A stretch of 60,122 nucleotides of DNA. Origin: Oscillospiraceae bacterium (GTDB taxonomy: Bacteria; Bacillota; Clostridia; Oscillospirales; Ruminococcaceae). Of the stretch, positions 34,278 to 42,054 are shown one piece after another; the stretch's first letter is position 1, and every line of letters begins with the position of its first letter. The notes below the pieces were generated by a model. The model was not told the origin of the DNA. It saw only the letters and a program-made list of their open reading frames with translations, and searched no databases. The stretch spans positions 1 through 60,122 of the forward strand of contig JAETSQ010000009.1 in assembly GCA_021769525.1 (NCBI GenBank), in the 5' to 3' direction. A program made the position numbers and the translations under genes.

Positions 34278-35225
34278 TCATTCCGTCACGCCATGGCTGC
34301 GCAGGTAATCGAACCACTTGCGGTACCAGGAGGAGCCGAAGTGGATGCCGTCCTTGGGGCTGGCGCTGTTTGGCAGGCAGCCATCGGCGTCCTTGAAGAC
34401 CTCCGCCACGTTCAGGTAGTACACCTGCTTTTCCGCCGCCAGCTCCTTCAAAATTTCGTTGTACCGGTCGATCTTTGCGTTATCCGCCACGGCGTTCTGG
34501 CGCTTTTCGTAGTCCGCCGTCACCGGCAGGATGGACTGGATATAGAGGATGGCGTCCGGGTGCTGGGAGGTGAGGGTATCCACCACGCGGGCGTAGGCGG
34601 TGCGGAAGCTCTCCTCGTCGGAAAGGAGGCTGTTGACCCCCATCATCAGGTAGATCTTGCCGGGGGAGTAATTTTTGCTGGCCTCCAGGATGGGCACCTT
34701 GCTGCCGTCCGCCAGGGTCACGGCGTCCTTGGTGTAGAGGCTGTCCAGATTCACCCCGGTGCTGGAAAGGACGGTGGCGTTGTTCATCACGTCGTAGAGC
34801 TTGATGCCCTCGGTGATGGAATCCCCCACAAAGAGGGCGTCGTCAAAGTAGCTGGAGGAGAGCCATTCCCCCTCCGGCACCTGGGGGTTCTGGAAGGTCA
34901 CGTCCGCGTTCCCGTCGCCGGAGGACTGGGAGGAACCGCCGGAGCCCTCCGGGGGCTGGAAGGTGACATCCGAGGAGGCGCCGTCCTCCGGGGGGGGACT
35001 CGCCGGGCTGCCGCCATCGCCGCCGAGGGCATCGGCTTCCGGCGGGCCCAGGGGCGAGGAGGTGAGAGGGGCCAGGGGCGGCTGGTATTCCACCGGGTCC
35101 AGCAGCTGCCAAACCCCCGCCCCCAGCAGGGCGATGGCCGCCGACCCCAGCAGTGTCACCAGAAAAGACCGCAGGCCGCTGCCGGTTTTCTTTGGCCGAT
35201 AGGCGGGGCTTTTTCGTTTCTTCAT
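34278..35225 (-). CDS. SGNH/GDSL-family hydrolase, membrane anchored
   Basis: 315 aa from ATG 35225. N-terminal membrane segment (residues 18-38), then about 80 residues of Pro/Ser/Gly-rich linker, then an SGNH domain: block I DDALFVGDSITEG with the catalytic serine, block III MMGVNSLLSD with Asn, and block V SPKDGIHFGSSW with the Asp-His pair. Predicted extracellular esterase acting on acyl groups of surface polymers. It leads an operon with a DUF4358 lipoprotein and a membrane protein. Confidence 0.88.
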   Translation of the reverse strand: MKKRKSPAYRPKKTGSGLRSFLVTLLGSAAIALLGAGVWQLLDPVEYQPPLAPLTSSPLGPPEADALGGDGGSPASPPPEDGASSDVTFQPPEGSGGSSQSSGDGNADVTFQNPQVPEGEWLSSSYFDDALFVGDSITEGIKLYDVMNNATVLSSTGVNLDSLYTKDAVTLADGSKVPILEASKNYSPGKIYLMMGVNSLLSDEESFRTAYARVVDTLTSQHPDAILYIQSILPVTADYEKRQNAVADNAKIDRYNEILKELAAEKQVYYLNVAEVFKDADGCLPNSASPKDGIHFGSSWYRKWFDYLRSHGVTE

Positions 35226-35383
35226 CGCTTCACGCTTTCCCTTGTGCAGATCGTTCACGGTGCGGGGGCATATCCCCCGGCAACAATAATCTTTATTATT
35301 ATAGCAAATCCGGAAGGGAAAAGCTATAGGGCGGCTTTGAATTTTCTGTGAAAGTTCCTTTTTCCCCGCTTCTATACCCTTCG

Positions 35384-35491
35384 TATTCAACATTTTCAAC
35401 CGGGTTTTCAACAATTTCCCGGCTCCGGGGGTGGAAAGGTTTTAAAAAGTCCCGCCGGGCCCCCCTTTCCCCGGTGGAAACAGTTTCAACA
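35384..35491. other. Cluster of DnaA-box-like repeats, cluster 2
   Basis: Upstream of the SGNH gene are TATTCAACA, TTTTCAACC, GTTTTCAACA, GTGGAAAGG, GTGGAAACA and GTTTCAACA in 108 bases. The vocabulary matches the cluster at 4723-4888. Within the same 730-base gap lie the promoter/RNA locus at 35564-35829. Confidence 0.4.
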
Positions 35492-35563
35492 ACCCAGTTC
35501 TTACCAATCAACAGACAGTAAACGGAGCTTTACACGGAGCGCGCCTGGAACCATATTTTCGGC

Positions 35564-35592
35564 TTGCCTTTTGGTAAAAAAGTGTGTATAAT
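35564..35592 (+). promoter_or_regulatory. Promoter of the putative small RNA at 35.6 kb
   Basis: TTGCCT (35564-35569), 17 bases, TATAAT (35587-35592). No plausible open frame with a ribosome site follows for more than 230 bases. Confidence 0.65.
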
Positions 35593-35708
35593 GGCACTGA
35601 GGCACAAAAATAGTGCAAGCAGGAGCGGGGTGTTCCTACCACCCCGCCCCCTGTCTACGGAGAGCACGCTCCATACACAACGGCTTTACGCCGCACTTTG
35701 CAACCACC

Positions 35709-35737
35709 ATTATACCGTTTTTCCCCGGCGAAAACAA
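35709..35737 (-). promoter_or_regulatory. Convergent promoter opposing the small RNA
   Basis: Minus strand TTGTTT (35737-35732), 17 bases, TATAAT (35714-35709). A transcript from here would be antisense to the first 100 bases of the rightward RNA and could encode a 24-codon peptide beginning MVVAKCG. Confidence 0.5.
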
Positions 35738-35785
35738 GGGTAAGGGGAAGGGCGGGGATGGCTTTTGTGTATTGCATGGTTCGGT

Positions 35786-35829
35786 GGCGCAGTGTATGGT
35801 TTCTTTTCCGTACACCGCGCCATTTTTTT
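35786..35829 (+). terminator. Intrinsic terminator at 35.8 kb
   Basis: GGCGCAGTGTATGG pairs (two mismatches) with CCGTACACCGCGCC and is followed by A and seven T residues. Confidence 0.85.
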
Positions 35830-35956
35830 GCTGCCTTGCGGAAGGAACGCGGCGGAGGCGGGGCGGCCTGAAAAAGCGCCTTCGCCGCCGTCCCCGAAGC
35901 AGGGACCACACGGCCTATACGGCCCATCCTGACAGAAAGGGAAAGGAAACGCACCT

Positions 35957-37456
35957 ATGAAAACGATGCACTACAGGAAAGTTCTCACCGCCCCTCTGGC
36001 CCTCCTGCTGGCGGCGGCTCTGGTCCTGGCGGGGTGCCAGGGGACGGCCACAGCGCCGCCGGACCCGGTCTCCCAGCCCCCGGCGGAGGAAAGCTCCGGC
36101 GCTGCCCCGGAAAGCAGCAGCCAAGCCGATGAACCGGCGGAACCGGAACCTTCCGGCTCGGAGCCCCCGGCGGAAAGCTCTTCCCAGGTGGAGGAGCCCC
36201 CGGCGGAAAGCGGCAGCGCCCTGGAACCGGCCCCGGAAAGCCAGAGCGCGGCCGGTGAAGGGGGACGGTACATGGATGGTCTGGATATGACCGACCCGGA
36301 CAACCATCCGGAGATCCCCACGCCGGTATGGCCCAACGAGGCCACCAAAAAGAACAACCCTAGGCCGCGCATCTCCCTGGACGGCATTTATGACCGTGCC
36401 GGCCGCCAATACGAAGCCGGCTGCGTTGCCCCGGATGATGTGAACAATCCGTATCATTTTGATTTCCGCGCCTATGATTTCTTCACCGGCATCCCGGAGG
36501 GCGGCTGGGTGGATGAGCATGGCTATGTGATCCATCCCAATGGGGCGGTCTATTGGTCCACCGCCTCCAATCTCCCCATTACGCACAATGGGGAGGAGCC
36601 GGGCTCCGAACCCGATGCCGCAGCCTCCGGGTCTCAAACCACCAAGGCCCAGGGGGAGAAGAAGATCGTTTGCAGTGAGGCCGCCAAGGCCCGCCTCAAA
36701 AAGTACGGCTATGAGCCCTTCTGGGGCTATGAAAGCACCGATGACGGCCAGTGGATCGAGTATGAGGACGAATGGGGCGATTACGTCCAGAAAAAAGGGG
36801 ACCGTATTTACATTGATATGGTTCCCCGCATCCTGATGCTTGAGTTCCTGGGAGACTTTGAGGACGAGGAAACGGTCCTGTCCTGGACCGAACACGACAT
36901 CCAGAGTGCGGCAAACAAAGCCCGCTCGCGGTACGGTGTGAGTGAAGGGGCCCTCCGCGGCCTGGTCACCTACGCTCATTGGCTACAGGAAAAGTTCGGC
37001 AAACAGTCTTCCGGGGGACAGGTAGCGCGGGGGCAGACACCCGGCGTGTCTAGTGGCCAGAATGGAGGCACCGGCAATGGGGGTGAACAGCGCCAGGTGC
37101 CTGAGTGGACACCTCCCACACAGGAGGAAATCGAAGAGCAGGAGCGTCTTGCCGAGGAGTGGCGCAAAAAGGTCCTGGAAGAGGCGAAACAACGGGCTGC
37201 TGAACAGGAAGCGGAGAGACAGCGGAAGCGCCGGGAGGAGTACGAGAGGGAGCACGCAGAGGAGATCGCAGCGCGAGAGGAATACGAGCGTGCCACAAAA
37301 GCTGCAGACGATGAGCGTCTGCAGCGTGAGGCGGAGGAAGAACGCAAACGCCAGGAGGAGCAGGCATATTACGAAAAGCTGCAGGAGGAGTACGCCAAAG
37401 AGGTAAAGGAGCGCGAGGAGGCCGCACTCCAGCAGGAAGCAGAGGAAACACCCTAA
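35957..37456 (+). CDS. Large lipoprotein with acidic linker and C-terminal coiled coil
   Basis: 499 aa, AAAGGAAA upstream of the ATG. Signal peptide and lipobox LVLAGC (Cys 27). Residues 30-100 are a Ser/Glu/Pro linker; residues 105-340 form a unique domain with many aromatic and acidic residues (for example YHFDFRAYDFFTGIPEGGW and EYEDEWGDYVQKKGDRIYID); from about 385 to the end is a long, highly charged coiled coil. I recognise no family. It is probably displayed on the outer face of the membrane. Base composition is less GC-rich than its neighbours in the second half, a possible sign of transfer. Terminator follows directly. Confidence 0.8.
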   Translation: MKTMHYRKVLTAPLALLLAAALVLAGCQGTATAPPDPVSQPPAEESSGAAPESSSQADEPAEPEPSGSEPPAESSSQVEEPPAESGSALEPAPESQSAAGEGGRYMDGLDMTDPDNHPEIPTPVWPNEATKKNNPRPRISLDGIYDRAGRQYEAGCVAPDDVNNPYHFDFRAYDFFTGIPEGGWVDEHGYVIHPNGAVYWSTASNLPITHNGEEPGSEPDAAASGSQTTKAQGEKKIVCSEAAKARLKKYGYEPFWGYESTDDGQWIEYEDEWGDYVQKKGDRIYIDMVPRILMLEFLGDFEDEETVLSWTEHDIQSAANKARSRYGVSEGALRGLVTYAHWLQEKFGKQSSGGQVARGQTPGVSSGQNGGTGNGGEQRQVPEWTPPTQEEIEEQERLAEEWRKKVLEEAKQRAAEQEAERQRKRREEYEREHAEEIAAREEYERATKAADDERLQREAEEERKRQEEQAYYEKLQEEYAKEVKEREEAALQQEAEETP

Positions 37457-37497
37457 AAGCCCGGTGGCACAAGCAAATGATACCTCCCGTAAACCAC

Positions 37498-37537
37498 AAA
37501 AAAGGCCCGGCCTGTTTTCACAGGCCGGGCCTTTTTT
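37498..37537. terminator. Bidirectional terminator between converging genes
   Basis: GGCCCGGCCTG/CAGGCCGGGCC stem, A-run on the left and six T residues on the right, so it can stop transcripts from both sides. Confidence 0.92.
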
Positions 37538-37547
37538 GTGGGACCGG

Positions 37548-38591
37548 TCACTCCAGGGGAATCACCACCCCGTCCAGGACGATGGCTCCGATCTCCTCCG
37601 GGTCGATGAGGGGCAGGAAGGTCGCCACGCAGTCGCGTCCCCCGCTGCTGCTGGCCCAAGTGGGGATGCTCTCCCCCGCCCGGTCCTTTATCTCCAGCAG
37701 CACCGCGCCCACCTGGGGGGTTCCCCCGGTGACGAAATGCACCCGGCGCAGCAGCCGCTCATCGCCGGAAAGCCGTATCCGGATGGACAGCGGCCCCACC
37801 TCCACCTTCTCCACCGTAAGCTCCCCCTTGATGAAGCCCCGCTCCACCCGGATGGTCCTGCCGGGGCGGAAGGTGGTCACCTCATCCCGGTAATCCAGCC
37901 GGAAGGGGAGCTCCCAATCCAGCTGTGCCAGGCGCTCCACCCGGTCATCCCCCTTCTCCGCCGGGTCGAACCACACCGCCTGGATACCGGTGACTTTCAG
38001 GGTCCCCTTGGCATTGCGCAGGTCCCCCTTCATCTTCATATCCAGCAGGAAGGAGAGCCGGTTGTCGGTCTTGTCCTCGTCCTCCAGGCACTGCCAGCCC
38101 CAGCTGCCGCCGCGATCCTTATCAAAGACCGGCCGGCAGTCATCCAGCAGGTAATAGTCGGCGTCCAGCACCGTCCCCTCCGGGGCGGCGAGGTCCAGCA
38201 GGAGATAGGCGCAGTTGCGGTCCCCCACCGCCTGGTTCAGGGTCATGGTCCAGCCCCCTGCCTCCTGTGAGGTCTGGATCGAGGTGCCCCCTACCCCCTG
38301 GGGCTGACCGTCACCGGCCCCCAGCTCCTTCGCCAGCCCCTTGTCCCACTGGAACAGGGCGGCGGCGCTTGCCACCACGGCACCGGCGCAGAGGACGCCG
38401 GCCAGCAGCATCAAACCAAATCTCGATTTCTTCATGGTCCTTTCTCCCTTCCCTGGGGCGGTCAGTCCCGCCTTGGCCAGGGTCCGGGCCAGGATACGCG
38501 CTTCCTCCTCCGGGGAGAGGGTCTCCCCGGAAAGCAGCTCCCCGCTGCCCTGGGGCAGTCCGGTCATCTCAAAAAGCTCGGTCAGCCTCAC
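37548..38591 (-). CDS. DUF4179-type membrane protein, probable anti-sigma factor
   Basis: 347 aa, GTG start overlapping the sigma stop (GTGA). The first 50 residues are cytoplasmic, one membrane segment lies at about residues 58-78 (GLMLLAGVLCAGAVVASAAAL), and the rest is a beta-rich external domain like DUF4179/DUF5643 proteins encoded with ECF sigma factors in Firmicutes. It lacks a zinc finger. It is thought to be the sensor and anchor for the partner sigma factor. Confidence 0.82.
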   Translation of the reverse strand: MRLTELFEMTGLPQGSGELLSGETLSPEEEARILARTLAKAGLTAPGKGERTMKKSRFGLMLLAGVLCAGAVVASAAALFQWDKGLAKELGAGDGQPQGVGGTSIQTSQEAGGWTMTLNQAVGDRNCAYLLLDLAAPEGTVLDADYYLLDDCRPVFDKDRGGSWGWQCLEDEDKTDNRLSFLLDMKMKGDLRNAKGTLKVTGIQAVWFDPAEKGDDRVERLAQLDWELPFRLDYRDEVTTFRPGRTIRVERGFIKGELTVEKVEVGPLSIRIRLSGDERLLRRVHFVTGGTPQVGAVLLEIKDRAGESIPTWASSSGGRDCVATFLPLIDPEEIGAIVLDGVVIPLE

Positions 38592-39148
38592 AGGATCACA
38601 CCCCTTTCCGTCAGCTTCTGCCGCAGCCGCTGCCGCCCCCGGCAGAGTTTATTTTCCACCGTCTTGGGGGGCAGGCCTAAGCGGGCGGCAATGGCGTTTA
38701 TCCGTTCATACAGATAGTACCGGCGGATGAATATTTCTTTGTCCGGCGGGGGCAGCTCCTCCACCGCCTGGCGCAGCAGCCGGGCGTTTTCCTTGGCCGC
38801 CGCCTGGTCGGTGAGGTCCGGGTCCTCCCCCGGAAGCTGGTCGGTGAGCTCCCGGAAGGCCCCGCCCCTCCCCAGGTCCCGCCGGCGGCGGAGGGCGGTG
38901 CGCCGGGCGATGCCGTAGAGCCAGGCGGAAAGGGGCTGTTCCGGGTCGTACCGCTCCATCCCCCGCCACAGGGCCACAAAGGCATCGGAGGCCGCTTCCT
39001 CCACCTCCTGGCAGTTCTCCGCCCCCAGGATGGCGGCGCAGATGGTCCGCACCGCCCCGCCGTACCGGGCGATGGCCGCCTCCAGCCCCCGCGCCGGGTC
39101 GTTTTTCAGCAGCAGGGCTAGCCGCCCGTCCTCCATCTCCCTTGCCAT
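38588..39148 (-). CDS. ECF-type RNA polymerase sigma factor 2
   Basis: 186 aa from ATG 39148. Region 2: AIARYGGAVRTICAAILGAE, ASDAFVALWRGMERYDPEQP, SAWLYGIARRTALRRRRD. Region 4 helix-turn-helix: ERINAIAARLGLPPKTVENKL. Linker of about 40 acidic residues between. Same layout as sigma factors paired with DUF4179 proteins. A perfect CcpA-type operator lies 25 bases upstream of the start codon. Confidence 0.92.
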   Translation of the reverse strand: MAREMEDGRLALLLKNDPARGLEAAIARYGGAVRTICAAILGAENCQEVEEAASDAFVALWRGMERYDPEQPLSAWLYGIARRTALRRRRDLGRGGAFRELTDQLPGEDPDLTDQAAAKENARLLRQAVEELPPPDKEIFIRRYYLYERINAIAARLGLPPKTVENKLCRGRQRLRQKLTERGVIL

Positions 39149-39172
39149 GCCCCCGCCTCCTTTCCTCACTTC

Positions 39173-39186
39173 TGAAAGCGCTTTCA
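39173..39186. promoter_or_regulatory. Perfect cre-like palindrome (CcpA site)
   Basis: TGAAAGCGCTTTCA is a full palindrome and fits the cre consensus TGWAARCGYTWNCW at every position. It sits 25 bases upstream of the sigma-factor ATG, where bound CcpA would block transcription. Confidence 0.7.
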
Positions 39187-39322
39187 CCTTACAGTTGTCC
39201 TTCCGGGGGGATTTTCCCTCACCCTCCGGGCAGAAAAATTTTCCGCCAGGCCGCCCCCGGAGGACTCCCACAAAAAAAGCGGCCACCTTCGTGACCGCAA
39301 CAGGCTGTAGAGAAACCCTATT

Positions 39323-39353
39323 TCAGGAGCAGTGGCTTGCGCACCCACGGGGG
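39323..39353 (+). repeat. Dispersed short repeat, family D copy 1
   Basis: CAGGAGCAGTGGCTTGCGCA followed by a run of G. A near-identical copy is at 41854-41883. Confidence 0.65.
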
Positions 39354-39363
39354 CTGCCTTCTT

Positions 39364-40146
39364 TTATCCCAGCGCAACATCCAGCGCCAGCATCACCGTA
39401 AACCCCGCCGCAAAGAACAGGGTCCCCAGGTTGGAGTGCTCCCCAGCGGAGGATTCGGGGATCAGCTCCTCCACCACCACATAGATCATCGCCCCGGCGG
39501 CAAAGCTCAGGAGATAAGGAAGGGCCGGCAGGATAAAGCCCGATGCCCAGATGGTCAGCAGGGCGGCCAGCGGCTCCACCACCCCGGATAGGGCCCCGTA
39601 GAGGAAGGCCCGGCCCCGGCCCGCGCCCTCCCCCCGCAGGGGCAGAGAGATGATGGCTCCCTCCGGGAAGTTCTGGATGGCGATGCCGATGGAGAGGGCC
39701 AGGGCGCCGGTGATGGGGATGGTGTCGCTCCCGGCCATCCACCCCGCCAGCACCACACCCACCGCCATGCCCTCCGGGATGTTGTGGAGGGTGACGGCCA
39801 GCACCAGCATGGTGGTGCGCTTCAGCCGGGTGTGGGGGCCCTCCGGCTCATCGCTGTTCTGGTGCAGGTGGGGGATGGTGCGGTCCAGCAGCAGCAAAAA
39901 CAGGATGCCCAGCCAGAAGCCCGCCACCGCCGGGACAAAGGCCCACTGCCCCATGCCCGACGCCTGCTCCATCGCGGGCACCAGCAGGCTCCAGACCGAG
40001 GCCGCCACCATCACCCCGGCGGCAAAGCCGGTCAGTGCCTGCTGTACCTTTGTATGGAGCGTTCCGCCCATAACGAACACGCAGGCCGCCCCCAAAAGGG
40101 TCCCGGCGAAGGGGAGCAGGATCCCCTGTATCACTTCGGACGGCAT
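39364..40146 (-). CDS. ZIP-family metal transporter
   Basis: 260 aa from ATG 40146. Imports divalent cations such as Zn or Mn. Eight hydrophobic spans; the metal-binding motifs HNIPEGMAVGV in span 4 and QNFPEGAIISL in span 5 are characteristic. A histidine-containing loop (RTIPHLHQNSDEPEGPHTRL) between spans 3 and 4 is typical. The monocistronic gene lies upstream of, and divergent from, the MATE gene. Confidence 0.92.
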   Translation of the reverse strand: MPSEVIQGILLPFAGTLLGAACVFVMGGTLHTKVQQALTGFAAGVMVAASVWSLLVPAMEQASGMGQWAFVPAVAGFWLGILFLLLLDRTIPHLHQNSDEPEGPHTRLKRTTMLVLAVTLHNIPEGMAVGVVLAGWMAGSDTIPITGALALSIGIAIQNFPEGAIISLPLRGEGAGRGRAFLYGALSGVVEPLAALLTIWASGFILPALPYLLSFAAGAMIYVVVEELIPESSAGEHSNLGTLFFAAGFTVMLALDVALG

Positions 40147-40358
40147 ACAAAACCTCCTTTGCACAGCCCGCGCTCTTTGCAGGCGGCTGTTTTCATCTCA
40201 TACAGTATAAACCTTTTCTTCCCGCTGTCAAGGGGCGCACCCTCGCCGCCAGCGGCCCAAATCGGCCCCAATGTGCTTTTTCCACAAAGTCCGGGACAGG
40301 CTCCGAAAGGATACTGTAACAAACAGGGAAAAACCGGCAAGGGTCTTGCAAAGAATTT

Positions 40359-40388
40359 TTATTGATACTATCATAAAAAGGCTATAAT
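40359..40388 (+). promoter_or_regulatory. MATE exporter promoter with palindrome
   Basis: A -10 TATAAT at 40383-40388 has an imperfect -35 TTATTG 18 bases away. The palindrome TGATACTATCA (40363-40373) overlaps the spacer, a common arrangement for a repressor site. The remaining 315-base gap shows no gene. Confidence 0.5.
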
Positions 40389-40461
40389 TAAGAAGGAATT
40401 TTGGATTCCTGGTCCGGGACCGCGGCGCGGCCCCATCCTGGCAAGAGAAGGAGTGATAGCG

Positions 40462-41823
40462 TTGGAAGAAAACAAAATGGGGACGATGCCGGTCCTCCCC
40501 CTCATCTTCTCCATGGCCCTGCCCGCCATGTTCTCCATGCTGGTGCAGGCGCTCTATAACATCGTGGACAGCATCTTTGTCTCCCAGTACGACCCCGTCA
40601 ATGCCCTGGCGGCGGTGAGCCTGGCCTTCCCGGTGCAGATGCTCCTCATCTCGGTGGCTGTGGGCACCGGGGTGGGCCTCAACAGCCTCATCAGCCGCCG
40701 GCTGGGGGAGGAGCGCCAGGAGGAGGCCGACTCCGCCGCCGCCCACGGGCTGTTCCTGGGGGTGCTCAGCTGGCTCTGCTTCCTCCTCTTCGGCATCTTC
40801 TTTGTCCGCCCCTTCTTTGAGGCCTTCAGCGACAACACCGTCCTGGTGGAGATGGCTATTCAGTACACACGCATCTGCTGCGTCTGCTCCTTCGGGGTGT
40901 TCATCGAGGTCGCTTTGGAAAAGACCCTCCAGGCCACCGGGGATATGATCCACCCCATGAAGTTCCTCCTCACCGGGGCCGTCACCAACATCATCCTGGA
41001 CCCCATCATGATCTTCGGCCTCTTCGGCCTGCCGGAGATGGGGGTCACCGGGGCCGCCGTGGCCACCGTCCTGGGGCAGATCCTCTCCATGGTCTACGCC
41101 CTGTGGGTGATGTTCACCAAAAAGCACATCGTTTCCATCCGCCTGCGGGGCTTCCGGCCCCAGGGGCGCATCATCCGGGACATCTACACCGTGGGCTTCC
41201 CCTCCATCGTGATGCAGTCCATCGGCTCGGTCCTCACCGCCTGCATGAATATGATCCTCATCGGCTTTTCGGAGACCGCCGTCTCGGTGCTGGGCATCTA
41301 TTTTAAGCTCCAGTCCTTCGTCTTCATGCCGGTGTTCGGCCTCAACCAGGGCGTGATGCCTATTATGGGGTACAGCTACGGCGCCCGCAAAAAGGCCCGC
41401 CTGCTGGAGGCTCTCAAGTGGGGCATCTGCATCGCCGCCGTCATCATGGCGGCGGGCACCCTCCTCTTCTGGGCGGTGCCGGGGCTACTGCTAGGGCTCT
41501 TCAACCCCACCCCGGAGCTTTTGGAGCTGGGGGTCCCCGCTCTGCGGATCATCAGCCTCAGCTTCATCCCCGCCGCCTTCGGCATCATGTTCGGCACCAT
41601 CTTCCAGGCCACCGGCTTCGGGGTGCGCAGCCTTTGCATCTCGGTCCTCCGGCAGCTGGTGGTGATCCTCCCGGTGGCGTGGTACCTCTCCCGCTTCGGG
41701 GTGGGGTACGTCTGGTACGCCTTCCCCTTTGCGGAGCTCTTTTCGGTGGGGGCCAGCATCCTCTTCTTCCTGGACCTTTACCGCCGCAGGATCCGGGACC
41801 TCTCCCCCCTGGCGGAGCCTTGA
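40462..41823 (+). CDS. MATE-family multidrug/sodium antiporter
   Basis: 453 aa from TTG 40462, eight bases after AAGGAG; a GTG at 40453 is too close to that site. Twelve membrane segments in two MatE repeats. N-terminal block MPVLPLIFSMALPAMFSMLVQALYNIVDSIFV and second repeat GFPSIVMQSIGSVLTACMN are typical. It would export organic cations or drugs in exchange for Na or H. Single-gene unit followed by repeats and a terminator. Confidence 0.93.
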   Translation: MEENKMGTMPVLPLIFSMALPAMFSMLVQALYNIVDSIFVSQYDPVNALAAVSLAFPVQMLLISVAVGTGVGLNSLISRRLGEERQEEADSAAAHGLFLGVLSWLCFLLFGIFFVRPFFEAFSDNTVLVEMAIQYTRICCVCSFGVFIEVALEKTLQATGDMIHPMKFLLTGAVTNIILDPIMIFGLFGLPEMGVTGAAVATVLGQILSMVYALWVMFTKKHIVSIRLRGFRPQGRIIRDIYTVGFPSIVMQSIGSVLTACMNMILIGFSETAVSVLGIYFKLQSFVFMPVFGLNQGVMPIMGYSYGARKKARLLEALKWGICIAAVIMAAGTLLFWAVPGLLLGLFNPTPELLELGVPALRIISLSFIPAAFGIMFGTIFQATGFGVRSLCISVLRQLVVILPVAWYLSRFGVGYVWYAFPFAELFSVGASILFFLDLYRRRIRDLSPLAEP

Positions 41824-41853
41824 TCTACCATTTGGACTGTCAAAAACTTCACC

Positions 41854-41883
41854 CAGGAGCAGGGGCTTGCGCACACGCGGGGG
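41854..41883 (+). repeat. Dispersed short repeat, family D copy 2
   Basis: CAGGAGCAGGGGCTTGCGCA followed by CACGCGGGGG, paired with 39323-39353. Confidence 0.65.
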
Positions 41884-41900
41884 AAAAAGTGTGAAAAGGC

Positions 41901-41980
41901 TGCCGCCGCAGCGGCGTTTCGGAGCGCAGCCGCCCGAAGGGCGGCTCTTGGCGCGGAGATGGGGCCGTAAGGCCCCTCTT
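41901..41980 (+). repeat. Dispersed GC-rich repeat, family B copy 1
   Basis: Contains GTTTCGGAGCGCAGCCG, then GGCTCTTGGCGCGGAGATGG. The same blocks in the same order occur at 49757-49822 inside the phage cluster. Confidence 0.8.
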
Positions 41981-42011
41981 TTCGTGTAGAGGGAGCGAAG
42001 CGACCGGATAA

Positions 42012-42044
42012 CCCGGCCCGCAAAAGCGGGCCGGGCCGTTTTTT
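42012..42044 (+). terminator. Terminator between MATE gene and phage cluster
   Basis: CCCGGCCCGC/GCGGGCCGGG stem, AAAA loop, CCG and six T residues; oriented for the MATE transcript, and it also bounds the phage cluster. Confidence 0.9.
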
Positions 42045-42054
42045 CCTCCCCCGG

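Larger units (their letters stand above)
35599..35830 (+). ncRNA. Putative structured RNA of unknown class
   Basis: From the promoter at 35587 the predicted RNA runs about 230 bases: a GCACT/TAGTGC stem at its 5' end, a strong CGGGGTG/CACCCCG hairpin near 35640, further short stems, and a terminator at 35786-35829. Length and bounded promoter/terminator fit a stand-alone small RNA. It does not match 6S, SRP, tmRNA or RNase P landmarks that I could look for by eye. A minus-strand promoter (35709-35737) points into it, so an antisense RNA may overlap. Confidence 0.4.

Noticed and set aside
35655-35954. 99-codon minus-strand frame opposite the small RNA
   Set aside because: Runs through a strong terminator stem and has mostly Arg/Pro/Lys content; not convincing as a gene.
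41729-41989. 86-codon frame after the MATE gene
   Set aside because: Starts inside the MATE gene in another frame and continues in repeat families D and B.
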